From: CAYMST01 sp964393115
GTDB taxonomy: Bacteria > Bacteroidota > Bacteroidia > Cytophagales > Cyclobacteriaceae
Assembly (NCBI GenBank): GCA_964393115.1
Contig: CAYMST010000040.1
Span: forward strand, 1-24,590
Length of the DNA stretch: 24,590 nt
Direction: 5' to 3'
Numbering within the stretch: position 1 is the stretch's first letter; every line of letters begins with the position of its first letter. The notes beneath the pieces are model-generated. The model worked only from the letters and a program-made list of their open reading frames with translations. It ran no database searches and was not told the origin of the DNA. Both the position numbers and the translations under genes were made by a program. Positions 7,430-14,448 of the stretch are shown here, in pieces.

Positions 7430-7534
7430 ATGGAAACCTTTGAAATTGTCTTAACGAAAAGAATGAATAAACTTTTAATAGCTTTATCAATATGTGCACT
7501 CTTACAGATAATTACATATGCTTGTTGGCTTTAA
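7430..7534 (+). CDS. Putative 34-residue single-span membrane microprotein
   Basis: ATG at 7430, TAA at 7532-7534. The product starts METFEIVLTKRMNK, a charged amphipathic start, followed by about 18 hydrophobic residues (LLIALSICALLQIITYA) and ends CWL. This is the layout of a one-helix membrane microprotein. An A-rich stretch precedes the start and a consensus -7 box lies 22 bases upstream. It is convergent with the epimerase gene, ending 14 bases before that gene's stop codon. Function unknown; it may be chance, since 34 codons are not statistically compelling. Confidence 0.35.
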   Translation: METFEIVLTKRMNKLLIALSICALLQIITYACWL

Positions 7535-7548
7535 GCGACTTATGTTGC

Positions 7549-8481
7549 TTAAACCACTCTAATGGCCATGTTGAGTGTAATTTCATCATTAGGATTCATT
7601 ACAATTAATCCTTGGCCACTGTTGAACGCATTGGGCTCGCAAGTCATAGGCTCTATAGCAATAGATTCTCGTCCCGGGGGAGTATAAATTTGCAAATACC
7701 GTTGAATGGCATCTTGCCAAATTTCAATTTTAATATCTTTAGATTTATCGACTAACGTGGTAATATGTCCTTCGGAACTGTCTTTTAGAAGGAAACAATC
7801 GTCAAATTGAGTACTTTCGATAGGGGATAACTGGTTAAAGGAATTGTAGGGTTGTGTTTCTCCAGTTGGGATTCCCTTATCGTTGGTAACGGAAAGGTAG
7901 GTTGCTCTGAAGGAGATGTCTAAATCGTTTACCTTACTGCCTGTATTAAAGTATGGGTGCCACCCATCTCCCATAGGTATTTGAGTGGGGCTGGTGTTAA
8001 TAATTTTTGTTCTGATCTTTAATTCATCTGCCTCACTAAAGGAAATCATTTTTACAATTTCATAAGAAAAAGGGAAGCCAGGGTCTGTGTTATTATACTT
8101 GTGTGACAAAGAAATGGCGACCTCACTATCTTTCTTGATGATTTTTTTAAGTGAATATTTCGCTCTCGCAATGAGTCCATGTATACTATTACCGTTGCCA
8201 TCGGAGAGATTCATATTGAGCTGGTATGACTGATTACCAAAACTATATTTTCCTTCCTCAATACGGTTGGGATATGGAGATAAAAAAGCTCCCTTATAAC
8301 TACTGTAGAAATTGTCTAATAGGTCTTGTTCAGAGGTGTAGCCATCAAATATATTCTTTCCGTTGAATTGAAATGCATTTAGCAAACATCCCATTTCCGG
8401 AATAATCTCGATGAAGTTGCCAAGCTTATTTTCAATTTTAATCATTTCCAATCGACCAAAACTCTGCCTTTGAATTTGCAT
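7549..8481 (-). CDS. Aldose 1-epimerase (galactose mutarotase family)
   Basis: This 310-residue cytoplasmic beta-sandwich enzyme of the GalM superfamily should interconvert alpha and beta anomers of hexoses. Visible family landmarks: SPYPNRIEEGKYSF (Asn72, Arg73), IHG (His101), GDGWHPYFN with the general-acid His175, Asp227-Asp228 in the DDCF segment, and IAIEPMT with the probable catalytic base Glu277. No signal peptide. The length is normal for the bacterial family. The sugar is undetermined; glucose or galactose are the usual substrates, and some members act on hexose-6-phosphates. Divergent from methylglyoxal synthase with a 137-base shared control region containing an inverted repeat. 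The ATG at 8481 is used; Met13 is a possible alternative start. Confidence 0.88.
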   Translation of the reverse strand: MQIQRQSFGRLEMIKIENKLGNFIEIIPEMGCLLNAFQFNGKNIFDGYTSEQDLLDNFYSSYKGAFLSPYPNRIEEGKYSFGNQSYQLNMNLSDGNGNSIHGLIARAKYSLKKIIKKDSEVAISLSHKYNNTDPGFPFSYEIVKMISFSEADELKIRTKIINTSPTQIPMGDGWHPYFNTGSKVNDLDISFRATYLSVTNDKGIPTGETQPYNSFNQLSPIESTQFDDCFLLKDSSEGHITTLVDKSKDIKIEIWQDAIQRYLQIYTPPGRESIAIEPMTCEPNAFNSGQGLIVMNPNDEITLNMAIRVV

Positions 8482-8505
8482 GATTTCTTAACTTGTAGTG
8501 AAAAA

Positions 8506-8540
8506 CAGATCTCTGCAATTTAATAATCAACAGAGATTTG
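8506..8540. promoter_or_regulatory. Inverted repeat in the epimerase/mgsA divergent promoter region
   Basis: CAGATCTCTG at 8506-8515 and CAGAGATTTG at 8531-8540 pair in 9 of 10 positions with a 15-base spacer. It lies 25-59 bases upstream of the epimerase start and could be an operator or a leader hairpin. Confidence 0.25.
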
Positions 8541-8618
8541 AGCAGTAAATTTTACGATTAACTGAAAATAGAATTTCAATTAAGAACATATTTGTAGTTA
8601 TTGAAGACGAATCAAAGT

Positions 8619-8999
8619 ATGAAGATTGCAATCATCGCACACGATGGAAAAAAGGCCGAAATGGTCGGTTTCCTATTGAAGAACAAGGATTTAATGGAAC
8701 ATGTAGAGTTAGTTTCAACAGGTACCACAGGACGACACGCAGAAGAGGGTGGGCTTAAAGTCCATAAATTTCTTTCTGGACCACTAGGTGGTGATGCTCA
8801 AATTGCTGCACTGGCTGCCGAAAAGAAATTAGATCTAGTTGTATTTTTTCGTGACCCTTTAGATAAGCACCCCCATGAGCCTGATGTGCAAATGCTTATG
8901 CGAATTTGTGATGTACATAACATCCCGTTAGCTACTAATCTTGCCAGTGCGCAATTGATGTTGTCAGGGATCCGGCACAGGATAAATTCAGAAAATTAA
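8619..8999 (+). CDS. mgsA: Methylglyoxal synthase
   Basis: This 126-residue enzyme converts dihydroxyacetone phosphate to methylglyoxal and phosphate, a bypass that relieves sugar-phosphate build-up. Signature blocks are intact: IAHDGKK at the N-terminus (His8, Asp9), the phosphate-binding STGTTG (33-38), SGPLGGDAQI with the catalytic Asp59, and FFRDPLDKHPHEPD with Asp79, His86 and Asp89. Full length for the family. The ATG at 8619 is chosen because the following residues MKIAIIAHDGKK match the usual start; an upstream in-frame TTG at 8601 would add six residues. Divergent from the epimerase gene, which fits a shared sugar-overflow context, though this is inference. Confidence 0.95.
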   Translation: MKIAIIAHDGKKAEMVGFLLKNKDLMEHVELVSTGTTGRHAEEGGLKVHKFLSGPLGGDAQIAALAAEKKLDLVVFFRDPLDKHPHEPDVQMLMRICDVHNIPLATNLASAQLMLSGIRHRINSEN

Positions 9000-9226
9000 T
9001 GTAGCTACATTGTTTTTTTTGAATTATTTCCCCAAATTAGTACTTATGTTTTTAGAAAATTTTTCACGAACCGCTTAATTGTTGAAAAAATTACATTAAG
9101 TGGTAAAAAATAGATGTTAGTGATAAAAAACAGTTTGAAACCTTAAAATTGAAAACAATACGTCTTTTTTAAGGTTTAGAACACTAGGTTTTCTAGAATA
9201 CATACTAAAACTAAATGATTGATGAG

Positions 9227-9249
9227 TAAATACCATAAAATGGTATTTA
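9227..9249. terminator. Hairpin between convergent mgsA and radical SAM gene (bidirectional terminator candidate)
   Basis: Perfect 10-bp arms TAAATACCAT (9227-9236) and ATGGTATTTA (9240-9249) with a three-base loop. The 341-base spacer 9000-9340 is otherwise very AT-rich with no convincing gene; short frames in it have no recognisable features. The stem is AT-rich and lacks a clear U-tract, so an operator is also possible. Confidence 0.3.
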
Positions 9250-9263
9250 TATAAGATGTTAAA

Positions 9264-9336
9264 AATCGGGGATAAAAAGAATTCGCGGAATCTAAATAAC
9301 AACTAACCTAAAACTTAATGCGGTTCTTCCCCGATT
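9264..9336. repeat. Long imperfect inverted repeat just past the radical SAM stop codon
   Basis: AATCGGGGA (9264-9272) pairs perfectly with TCCCCGATT (9328-9336). Inside, AAGAATTCGC and GCGGTTCTT can extend the stem with bulges. It starts four bases after the radical SAM stop codon and may stabilise or end that transcript. Confidence 0.3.
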
Positions 9337-9340
9337 CTTG

Positions 9341-10378
9341 TTAAAAAAGCTGATAGTTACCCTGTCGTCGAAAACCAGAGGTTGATAACGGAGGTAACTT
9401 GTTTTCATTAAAATATTTTTTGAAAGCGCTATTAAATAACATTCTTGCTGTACCAGCTATTTCACCAGTGCCCCTCATGCGTTCTCCCCATTCACTATTA
9501 TTCAAATTGCCTCCATGTATCTCTTTGATGAGGTTGATGACTTTTGCTTTTTTATTAGGGTAATGCTCTTCTAGCCAATTGACAAATAGTTTATCCAGTG
9601 ACTTGTTTAATCTAATTGTAGTATAGGCAGCAGTGAGTGCACCGGCTTCATTTGCTTGTCGTAATACGTTTGGGATCTCATGGTCTGTAAGTCCAGGAAT
9701 AACAGGGGAGACAAGCACTCCAGAGGGTATTCCGTTTTTTCGTAGCACTTCTATTGTTTTGAGCCGGTTAGCATGGGTGCTTGTTCTTGGTTCAAGTTTT
9801 CTTCTTAACTGTTCATCTAGTGAATTCATGGATACGAAGACATGCACCTTTTGGGTTTGGGCCAGCTCACTGAGTACATCAACGTCTCGTTGTATCAGGG
9901 CATTTTTAGTGACAATACCCACAGGGTTTTGATACTTGTTAAATATTTTAAGAATCCCACGTGTAAGTTCCATTTTCTTCTCTAGCGGCTGGTAGCAATC
10001 TGTATTTCCGGATAACATAACAGTTTGGGGCTTCCAGCTTTTCTTCAAGAACTCCTTTTCTAGTTTTTGCGCTATAGATTCTTTGTAAACTAGTTTCCTT
10101 TCAAAGTCACTTGAGATATTGAATCCCCAATATTCATGCGAATTGCGTGCATAACAGTAGACGCAACCATGTTCACATCCTTGATAAGCATTAATGGAAT
10201 ACTTAAAAGACATATCAGGACTATCGTTTTTACTCAAGGCACTCTTCGGGTTTTCTTTGAAAAGCTGGAGCTCAATTTGCTTTTCGGTTTCTCCGGTTAA
10301 CGGATCTATTTCGTATTCGGTAAAATGATCGGCAAATGAATTTACTAGCTCTATCTGCGCACCCATTCCTTTTCTCAT
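9341..10378 (-). CDS. Radical SAM protein, PA0069/SplB-like family
   Basis: This 345-residue radical SAM enzyme has the cluster motif CEHGCVYC (Cys68, Cys72, Cys75) within NAYQGCEHGCVYCYARN. This motif is typical of the PA0069/Rv2578c family, related in its core to spore photoproduct lyase. Further landmarks are MLSGNTDCYQPLE, the SxxxL-type segment VSMNSLDEQLRRKLEPR, and SPVIPGLTD. The cluster should cleave S-adenosylmethionine to a 5'-deoxyadenosyl radical, but the substrate of this family is unknown. Soluble and full length. It begins 75 bases after a ferredoxin gene on the same strand, which could supply electrons to the cluster (inference). Confidence 0.88.
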   Translation of the reverse strand: MRKGMGAQIELVNSFADHFTEYEIDPLTGETEKQIELQLFKENPKSALSKNDSPDMSFKYSINAYQGCEHGCVYCYARNSHEYWGFNISSDFERKLVYKESIAQKLEKEFLKKSWKPQTVMLSGNTDCYQPLEKKMELTRGILKIFNKYQNPVGIVTKNALIQRDVDVLSELAQTQKVHVFVSMNSLDEQLRRKLEPRTSTHANRLKTIEVLRKNGIPSGVLVSPVIPGLTDHEIPNVLRQANEAGALTAAYTTIRLNKSLDKLFVNWLEEHYPNKKAKVINLIKEIHGGNLNNSEWGERMRGTGEIAGTARMLFNSAFKKYFNENKLPPLSTSGFRRQGNYQLF

Positions 10379-10452
10379 AACTATTTAAATTAGTTTTATG
10401 CTAAAATAAATAGTTTTTCAAAGCTTAAAAACTTGTGAATGAAATGTTTTGA

Positions 10453-10749
10453 CTATTTCTTTAGGTTGGCCCTTAGCTTAATCGCTTTTTCAGGACACTC
10501 CGTAACACACAAACCGCAAGCATGACATAGGTCTGGGTCAACGACATAAGCCTTACGTTGATCAAAAAATGTCTTTAATTTTCCGACTAAATTCAACCCT
10601 AACTTGTCTTCAGGGGTGATTTCTCGAAGTTCGAATAATTCAAAAGGGCATTTGACTACGCAATCGGTTTTTGCTCCGCATTTATTGAAATCGACAACCG
10701 GTGTTACTCTTCCGCCTGTTTCATCGCAATGTTCTTCGGTCACTTTCAT
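10453..10749 (-). CDS. Seven-cysteine ferredoxin (predicted [3Fe-4S] + [4Fe-4S])
   Basis: A 98-residue soluble electron carrier with two cluster motifs. The second is canonical: Cys75-x2-Cys78-x2-Cys81-x3-Cys85-Pro. The first reads Cys24-x5-Cys30-x3-Cys34-Pro, with Lys27 where the second ligand cysteine would normally be. This Cx5Cx3CP pattern is known from archaeal-type and related bacterial ferredoxins that carry a [3Fe-4S] cluster, so a 3Fe/4Fe protein is predicted. Cys8 is a further, probably non-ligand cysteine. Between the motifs is a ~40-residue insert (ELREITPEDKLGLNLVG...). Transcribed ahead of the radical SAM gene and 109 bases after the cytochrome b561 gene, suggesting a redox group. 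Confidence 0.9.
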   Translation of the reverse strand: MKVTEEHCDETGGRVTPVVDFNKCGAKTDCVVKCPFELFELREITPEDKLGLNLVGKLKTFFDQRKAYVVDPDLCHACGLCVTECPEKAIKLRANLKK

Positions 10750-10858
10750 AATTGTTTAATACAGAATGTTTTAAGACAGATTTAAATTTAAAGGTTACCA
10801 TTTTTGGTATATATAAGATGTATTAACTTACCTCAGAGCTTTTTTCTTTCTCATGCAT

Positions 10859-11398
10859 TCAAATCATTCGGGATAAACTGTTTTGACGTTTGACTATTCC
10901 ATATCGAATGATTCCGATGATGTGGACTATAAAAAGTAAAAGATAGACTTTAGATAAAACGGCGTGAGCGGTGAACACTTCTGTTTGTTGAGTATTTTCA
11001 TAGTCTGAGGGGTCACCGCTTAAAGCAACAGAAATGTACCCACCAAGCCACATGGTAAGCACCCCTGTTATGCTAAGTCCGATAAGCATATTTCTTAGCA
11101 CCAAGTGAACCATAGATTTTAGCGCATTGGAAAATTTACTTCCAGAGTCCAAAGGAGCAGGGATCATTTTTCTTTTGCCAAAACTTGAAAACTGTATTAT
11201 CCGGATAATCGAAAGTGCCGCGACAACAAGACCTGTCATGATGTGTATTCTAAGATTAAAGATCTTTTCTATGTTGTTAGGTGCTTCTTCCATTGACTGT
11301 CCAGTTACGATCATTGAGATAATAAGTATCGCACTAATCCAATGCATACTGATCATACCCTTCGGGTACTTTTCTATCGCTGTTTGTGGAGTATTCAA
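10859..11398 (-). CDS. Cytochrome b561-family membrane protein
   Basis: This 179-residue protein has four predicted membrane helices and the His pattern of prokaryotic b561 cytochromes: ISMHW (His19), LRIHIMTG (His52), and, near the end, TAHAVLSKVYLLLFIVHIIG (His145, His159). These should ligate two b-type hemes and pass electrons between quinol and a periplasmic or cytoplasmic partner; E. coli CybB is the model. His98 is an additional candidate. The partner is unknown, but a ferredoxin gene follows on the same strand. The N-terminal KYPKGMISMHW is the standard family start, which supports the chosen ATG at 11398. Gap to the DUF481 gene is 85 bases. Confidence 0.88.
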   Translation of the reverse strand: MNTPQTAIEKYPKGMISMHWISAILIISMIVTGQSMEEAPNNIEKIFNLRIHIMTGLVVAALSIIRIIQFSSFGKRKMIPAPLDSGSKFSNALKSMVHLVLRNMLIGLSITGVLTMWLGGYISVALSGDPSDYENTQQTEVFTAHAVLSKVYLLLFIVHIIGIIRYGIVKRQNSLSRMI

Positions 11399-11483
11399 TT
11401 TTTTATTTTCTAAAGTTTTAAGGTTATGTTTTGATTAATAGGCTACTCGTTGAGTGCTTAAGTGATGAAAATGTCTTGGTTTG

Positions 11484-12272
11484 CTATTTGCTCAATTTGG
11501 CAGATATACCATAAGCGATAACAAAATCATTCTTTTCAATAGGAGGACCGACAGGACCTTCTCCACGTACCGATTGCACTACATTTTCCCAGTAATTTGT
11601 CATGATTAATTGTAGTCCAAATGTGTCATTGAGTTTTACTATAGCCTTTGCATCGTAGAACAAACGATGGTTTTCATTTCCATCGAGGTCGTATTGATAC
11701 CAAAAATTGTTGATTAGCATAAGCTTACCATTAAACAGCTGAGCTTTCAGATTGACAATTGCAGTTAGGTAATTTGTTTCGATTTCGTCCGAGTCATCGT
11801 TGTCAAAGTCTTTAAACCTAGAAGCCTTGAACTTCTGATAACTGCGAGAAAACATGACGGCTGGTTCTATGAGCAGTCCCTTTTTTTGAATCAATTGGTA
11901 TTTAACACCGAGTCCGGGTTGCCAACGAACATCGAGGTTTCTAATAGGATAACTTTCTAAAAAGAAAGCTGCAAAAGGGATTACCTTTTTATTGGCATTG
12001 AAGTTTAGGATCGTTCGATCGAGAAGGTTGTTTTCAAAACGTCGCCCTTGAACTTTACCATAGAGGTAATAATCCGAGTGCTCAATGGTCGTAAAACCGT
12101 TTCCAAATTTGTAATTAATTCCTATTCTGTTGATTAATATCCATCTGGCAGAATTTCCCTCACTGATATTACCATTAAGGCTTACATCCAATTTAAGTTT
12201 TGTGGAGTCCGAATGCTGCGCACATAGCATAAAGCAGCTGATTAGCGCTAAAAAAGATAGTGTTGATCTCAT
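11484..12272 (-). CDS. DUF481-like outer-membrane beta-barrel protein
   Basis: A protein of about 262 residues with a signal peptide (MRSTLSFLALISCFMLCAQ) and a body of alternating amphipathic strands typical of a small outer-membrane barrel. It resembles DUF481 proteins in features such as SLNGNISEGNSAR near the N-terminus, and in repeated NNFWYQYDLDGNENHRLFYD and TNYWENV segments. The function of DUF481 proteins is unknown. I place the start at the ATG at 12272-12270; the longer frame starting at 12305 would begin before the signal peptide and inside the preceding terminator. The last residues, GISAKLSK, lack the terminal aromatic residue common in barrels. A separate transcription unit from the secreted protein upstream is likely, because a strong terminator lies between them. 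Confidence 0.75.
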   Translation of the reverse strand: MRSTLSFLALISCFMLCAQHSDSTKLKLDVSLNGNISEGNSARWILINRIGINYKFGNGFTTIEHSDYYLYGKVQGRRFENNLLDRTILNFNANKKVIPFAAFFLESYPIRNLDVRWQPGLGVKYQLIQKKGLLIEPAVMFSRSYQKFKASRFKDFDNDDSDEIETNYLTAIVNLKAQLFNGKLMLINNFWYQYDLDGNENHRLFYDAKAIVKLNDTFGLQLIMTNYWENVVQSVRGEGPVGPPIEKNDFVIAYGISAKLSK

Positions 12273-12291
12273 GTGATAGTGTTTAAATAAA

Positions 12292-12319
12292 AAAGGGACA
12301 CACAAATAGGTGTCCCTTT
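12292..12319 (-). terminator. Rho-independent terminator of the SnoaL/secreted-protein unit
   Basis: Perfect 10-bp stem (12292-12301 with 12310-12319, eight-base loop). On the minus strand it is followed by a T-rich tract (TTTTTTATTT overlapping the stem end). It begins 18 bases after the stop of the secreted protein gene. Confidence 0.88.
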
Positions 12320-12336
12320 ATACCAACCAAAACTGA

Positions 12337-13005
12337 TTAATACTTTTTAATCAATGGGATTTGTAGCTGATGTGGTCGATTTTCAGGTTTGTCGAATGGT
12401 GTGCCATCGACATGCTTGGCACCCATAAACAGTAGCCCGTTTTTGAAATAAATTAGGTCATAATCCGAAACCACTTGTCCTTCTACAATTTTGAACATGG
12501 GGAATGCCTTCTTGAGAATGTCTTGTTTCGCATTCGCTGAGAATGGTGGCATTCCTGGAGGTAATGCTTGATTAAGCAAAGCTGCGGCTTGATCATTTAG
12601 TGGTGTCACACCAAATCCTTCATTCAATACATAATCTACTTTCCAAGCTCCATCTGCAATTGGGTGCTTGTCTCCCCAGTTCAAGACTCCTTTGAACTCA
12701 AACTCCATGAGCGGAAACTTCCCGTAATTGTCTCCGAAAAGTGTGATGGTACCGATAAATTTATCTCCTTTTAAGTACTTGAAGTTTCTCTTCAAATATG
12801 TCGGGGTTATGTTTCCAGAACCGGTGCGGTCTTCTGTTGGGCGAAGCTCTACTGACAGGCTTTCCCATTCGCCAAGCGCATATTCTTTCACTTCATCTAG
12901 AGTTTTAGGCTCTTCCAACATGTGCATCGCTTTTTTGCGGTCCTGTCCATAACTCATAGCGTATACGCTTATTAGGCATAATGCAAATAATGCTCTGATC
13001 TTCAT
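12337..13005 (-). CDS. Secreted protein of unknown function
   Basis: This 222-residue protein has a clear signal peptide (MKIRALFALCLISVYAMSYG, cleavage before QDRKK). The body has alternating beta-strand-like segments with YLKGDKFIGTITLFGDN, FPLMEFEFKGVLNW and GAWKVDYVLN, and a Pro-rich turn (LPPGMPPF). The pattern, with a W in GEWESLS near the start, is reminiscent of lipocalin/calycin-like small beta-barrels, but no family is recognised with confidence. No lipobox and only one cysteine, in the signal peptide. It starts 42 bases after the double SnoaL gene and ends at a strong terminator, so the two are very probably co-transcribed, likely under control of the divergent HxlR regulator. Confidence 0.75.
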   Translation of the reverse strand: MKIRALFALCLISVYAMSYGQDRKKAMHMLEEPKTLDEVKEYALGEWESLSVELRPTEDRTGSGNITPTYLKRNFKYLKGDKFIGTITLFGDNYGKFPLMEFEFKGVLNWGDKHPIADGAWKVDYVLNEGFGVTPLNDQAAALLNQALPPGMPPFSANAKQDILKKAFPMFKIVEGQVVSDYDLIYFKNGLLFMGAKHVDGTPFDKPENRPHQLQIPLIKKY

Positions 13006-13047
13006 TGATTAATCGTTTCTTTAGTTAAAACCTTGAAAAATATGTGA

Positions 13048-13827
13048 TTAGAAATGTGGATGTTCGTTAGCTACTTGATCTAATGGAGTAATAGGTTGCT
13101 CTACGCTCCAGTGTTCTGCAATCTTATTATCGGCTACTCTAAACCAGTCAAACACCACACGCTCATTTTCTCCAAAATAGTGGGAGTGAGCCATAACCAA
13201 ATCGCCAGAAGCCAGTAGCATTTTGTTATCGTGGAGCATTTTACCTCCGTTTTTACTTTTAATGTGGTTCTCCAAAACATTTAGGCCTGTGAGTGCACCT
13301 TCAGTCTCATGGTGATACACATAATCGGTACTTACCAAACTTGAAATTTGGTCCAACCTTCCTCGATTCAAGACATGGTCTAAAAACCTTTTCACCACAG
13401 CCTTATTGGCTGCTCTGGTTTCATCGCTTACTTCAAGTTCACCATTACCATCTCCAGCAGTTGCCTTGTCTACCATTTCAGTTGGTAGAGGCGCCAACGC
13501 ATCCCAGTGTTCTTGAATCTTACCATTTTCTATCCGCCATGCATCAACGCATAGTAGAGGGTTTTCTCCAAGCGGGTTCGGGGCCGTATAATACCCGTGG
13601 TAAGCCATAACGTCACCATCTACCACCCATCTTATTGGTTTATAACCAAACTCAAAGGCTAACATTTCTTTTATATGCTCAATGCCATCTTTTGCCCAAG
13701 GGTTGTGTTGTATGAAATCAGTAGCGAAGCTTGCATCAACGGAAACTTCATCCTTTGTGTCCAGGATAGCCGCCATTCCATCCCATACTAGTTGTACATT
13801 GTTTTTTTCTTCTTGTGATAGTGCCAT
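13048..13827 (-). CDS. Tandem SnoaL-like (NTF2-fold) protein
   Basis: A 259-residue cytoplasmic protein made of two NTF2-fold domains, approximately residues 1-115 and 130-250. Each has the same layout: an N-terminal helix, a pocket segment (FIQHNP in the first, YVYHHET in the second), a HGYY/HSHYFGE strand and a final DAWRIENGKIQEHWD / FDWFRVADNKIAEHWS block. This resembles the SnoaL-like predicted aldol-condensation or ester-hydrolysis proteins (COG4922-type). No catalytic reaction can be assigned. The two halves look like an internal duplication and fusion. Divergent from an HxlR regulator, a common pairing in which the regulator controls the enzyme; the intergenic repeats support this. 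The next gene is a secreted protein. Confidence 0.85.
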   Translation of the reverse strand: MALSQEEKNNVQLVWDGMAAILDTKDEVSVDASFATDFIQHNPWAKDGIEHIKEMLAFEFGYKPIRWVVDGDVMAYHGYYTAPNPLGENPLLCVDAWRIENGKIQEHWDALAPLPTEMVDKATAGDGNGELEVSDETRAANKAVVKRFLDHVLNRGRLDQISSLVSTDYVYHHETEGALTGLNVLENHIKSKNGGKMLHDNKMLLASGDLVMAHSHYFGENERVVFDWFRVADNKIAEHWSVEQPITPLDQVANEHPHF

Positions 13828-13888
13828 ATGCTAATAACTCATTTGAATTTATACTCCAAAAGTTGTAACCTTGTATGAAATATTCAAG

Positions 13889-13929
13889 TAGTCATATTTA
13901 TATGTTTTAGTCATTTATTTATGACTAAA
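13889..13929. promoter_or_regulatory. Triple TAGTCAT operator candidate for the HxlR regulator
   Basis: The 7-mer TAGTCAT occurs at 13889-13895 and 13908-13914, and inverted as ATGACTA at 13921-13927. The last two sit in a perfect 9-bp inverted repeat (TTTAGTCAT 13906-13914, ATGACTAAA 13921-13929, six-base spacer). It ends 18 bases before the regulator's start codon and lies within the 120-base divergent promoter region. This fits binding of a dimeric winged-helix regulator and autoregulation. Confidence 0.5.
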
Positions 13930-13947
13930 GTTGAAAATCAATAAGTT

Positions 13948-14301
13948 ATGAGTAAAAAAAATATAAAGAAAATTGAGCACTCAGAATGCCCGGTTACTTT
14001 TTGCATGAGCAAAATAGGAGGTAAGTGGAAGCCGATCATTATATACCTGATCCGAAAGGGAGCAAATAGATTTGGCGTATTAGAGAGAGGAGTAGAAGGA
14101 ATTACCAAACAAATGCTTACTAAGCAACTGCGCGAAATGGAAGCTGATGGTATTCTTGAGCGGAAAATTTATCCGGAGATTCCTCCAAGAGTAGAATATT
14201 TTTTTACCCCTTATGGCAAAAGTTTGTTTTCAGTGATTGATGCAATGAGTGAGTGGGGACTTGAGCAAATGGGCAATGTTGCTCTGGAAGCAGCAGAATA
14301 G
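13948..14301 (+). CDS. HxlR-family winged-helix transcriptional regulator
   Basis: A 117-residue protein with the HxlR signature: CPVTFCMSKIGGKWKPIIIYLI at residues 14-35, ITKQMLTKQLREMEADGIL (recognition helix region) and PPRVEYFFTPYGKSL at the wing and beyond. HxlR proteins bind DNA as dimers and often respond to aldehydes, quinones or redox stress, through a conserved N-terminal cysteine in some cases; Cys14 in HSECPV is the equivalent candidate here. Cys19 is a second cysteine. Divergent from the double SnoaL gene with shared inverted repeats between them, so it most likely represses or activates that unit and itself. Confidence 0.93.
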   Translation: MSKKNIKKIEHSECPVTFCMSKIGGKWKPIIIYLIRKGANRFGVLERGVEGITKQMLTKQLREMEADGILERKIYPEIPPRVEYFFTPYGKSLFSVIDAMSEWGLEQMGNVALEAAE

Positions 14302-14404
14302 TGACCTTAGCCTAGGAGGCATACAGATTGGTCAGTATATGATGTAGGTTTGAAAGACTAGACAAGTTTTCAAAATTCTTACGAATAAAATATGCATAAA
14401 GGAA

Positions 14405-14436
14405 GCATTCGAAAGGTAGTTGTACCCTTCGAATGC
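14405..14436 (-). terminator. Hairpin downstream of the M48 peptidase gene
   Basis: Perfect 9-bp arms GCATTCGAA (14405-14413) and TTCGAATGC (14428-14436) with a 14-base loop, ending 12 bases past the M48 stop codon. On the minus strand it is followed by TTCCTTTATG, a weak T-tract. No T-tract follows on the plus side, so it suits the minus-strand gene. Confidence 0.55.
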
Positions 14437-14448
14437 AGTAAAGATGAC

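Noticed and set aside
9117..9302. 61-codon minus-strand open frame in the AT-rich spacer after mgsA
   Set aside because: Composition is low-complexity Phe/Ser/Tyr-rich, with no recognisable domain, and it overlaps two inverted repeats. It looks like chance in AT-rich DNA.
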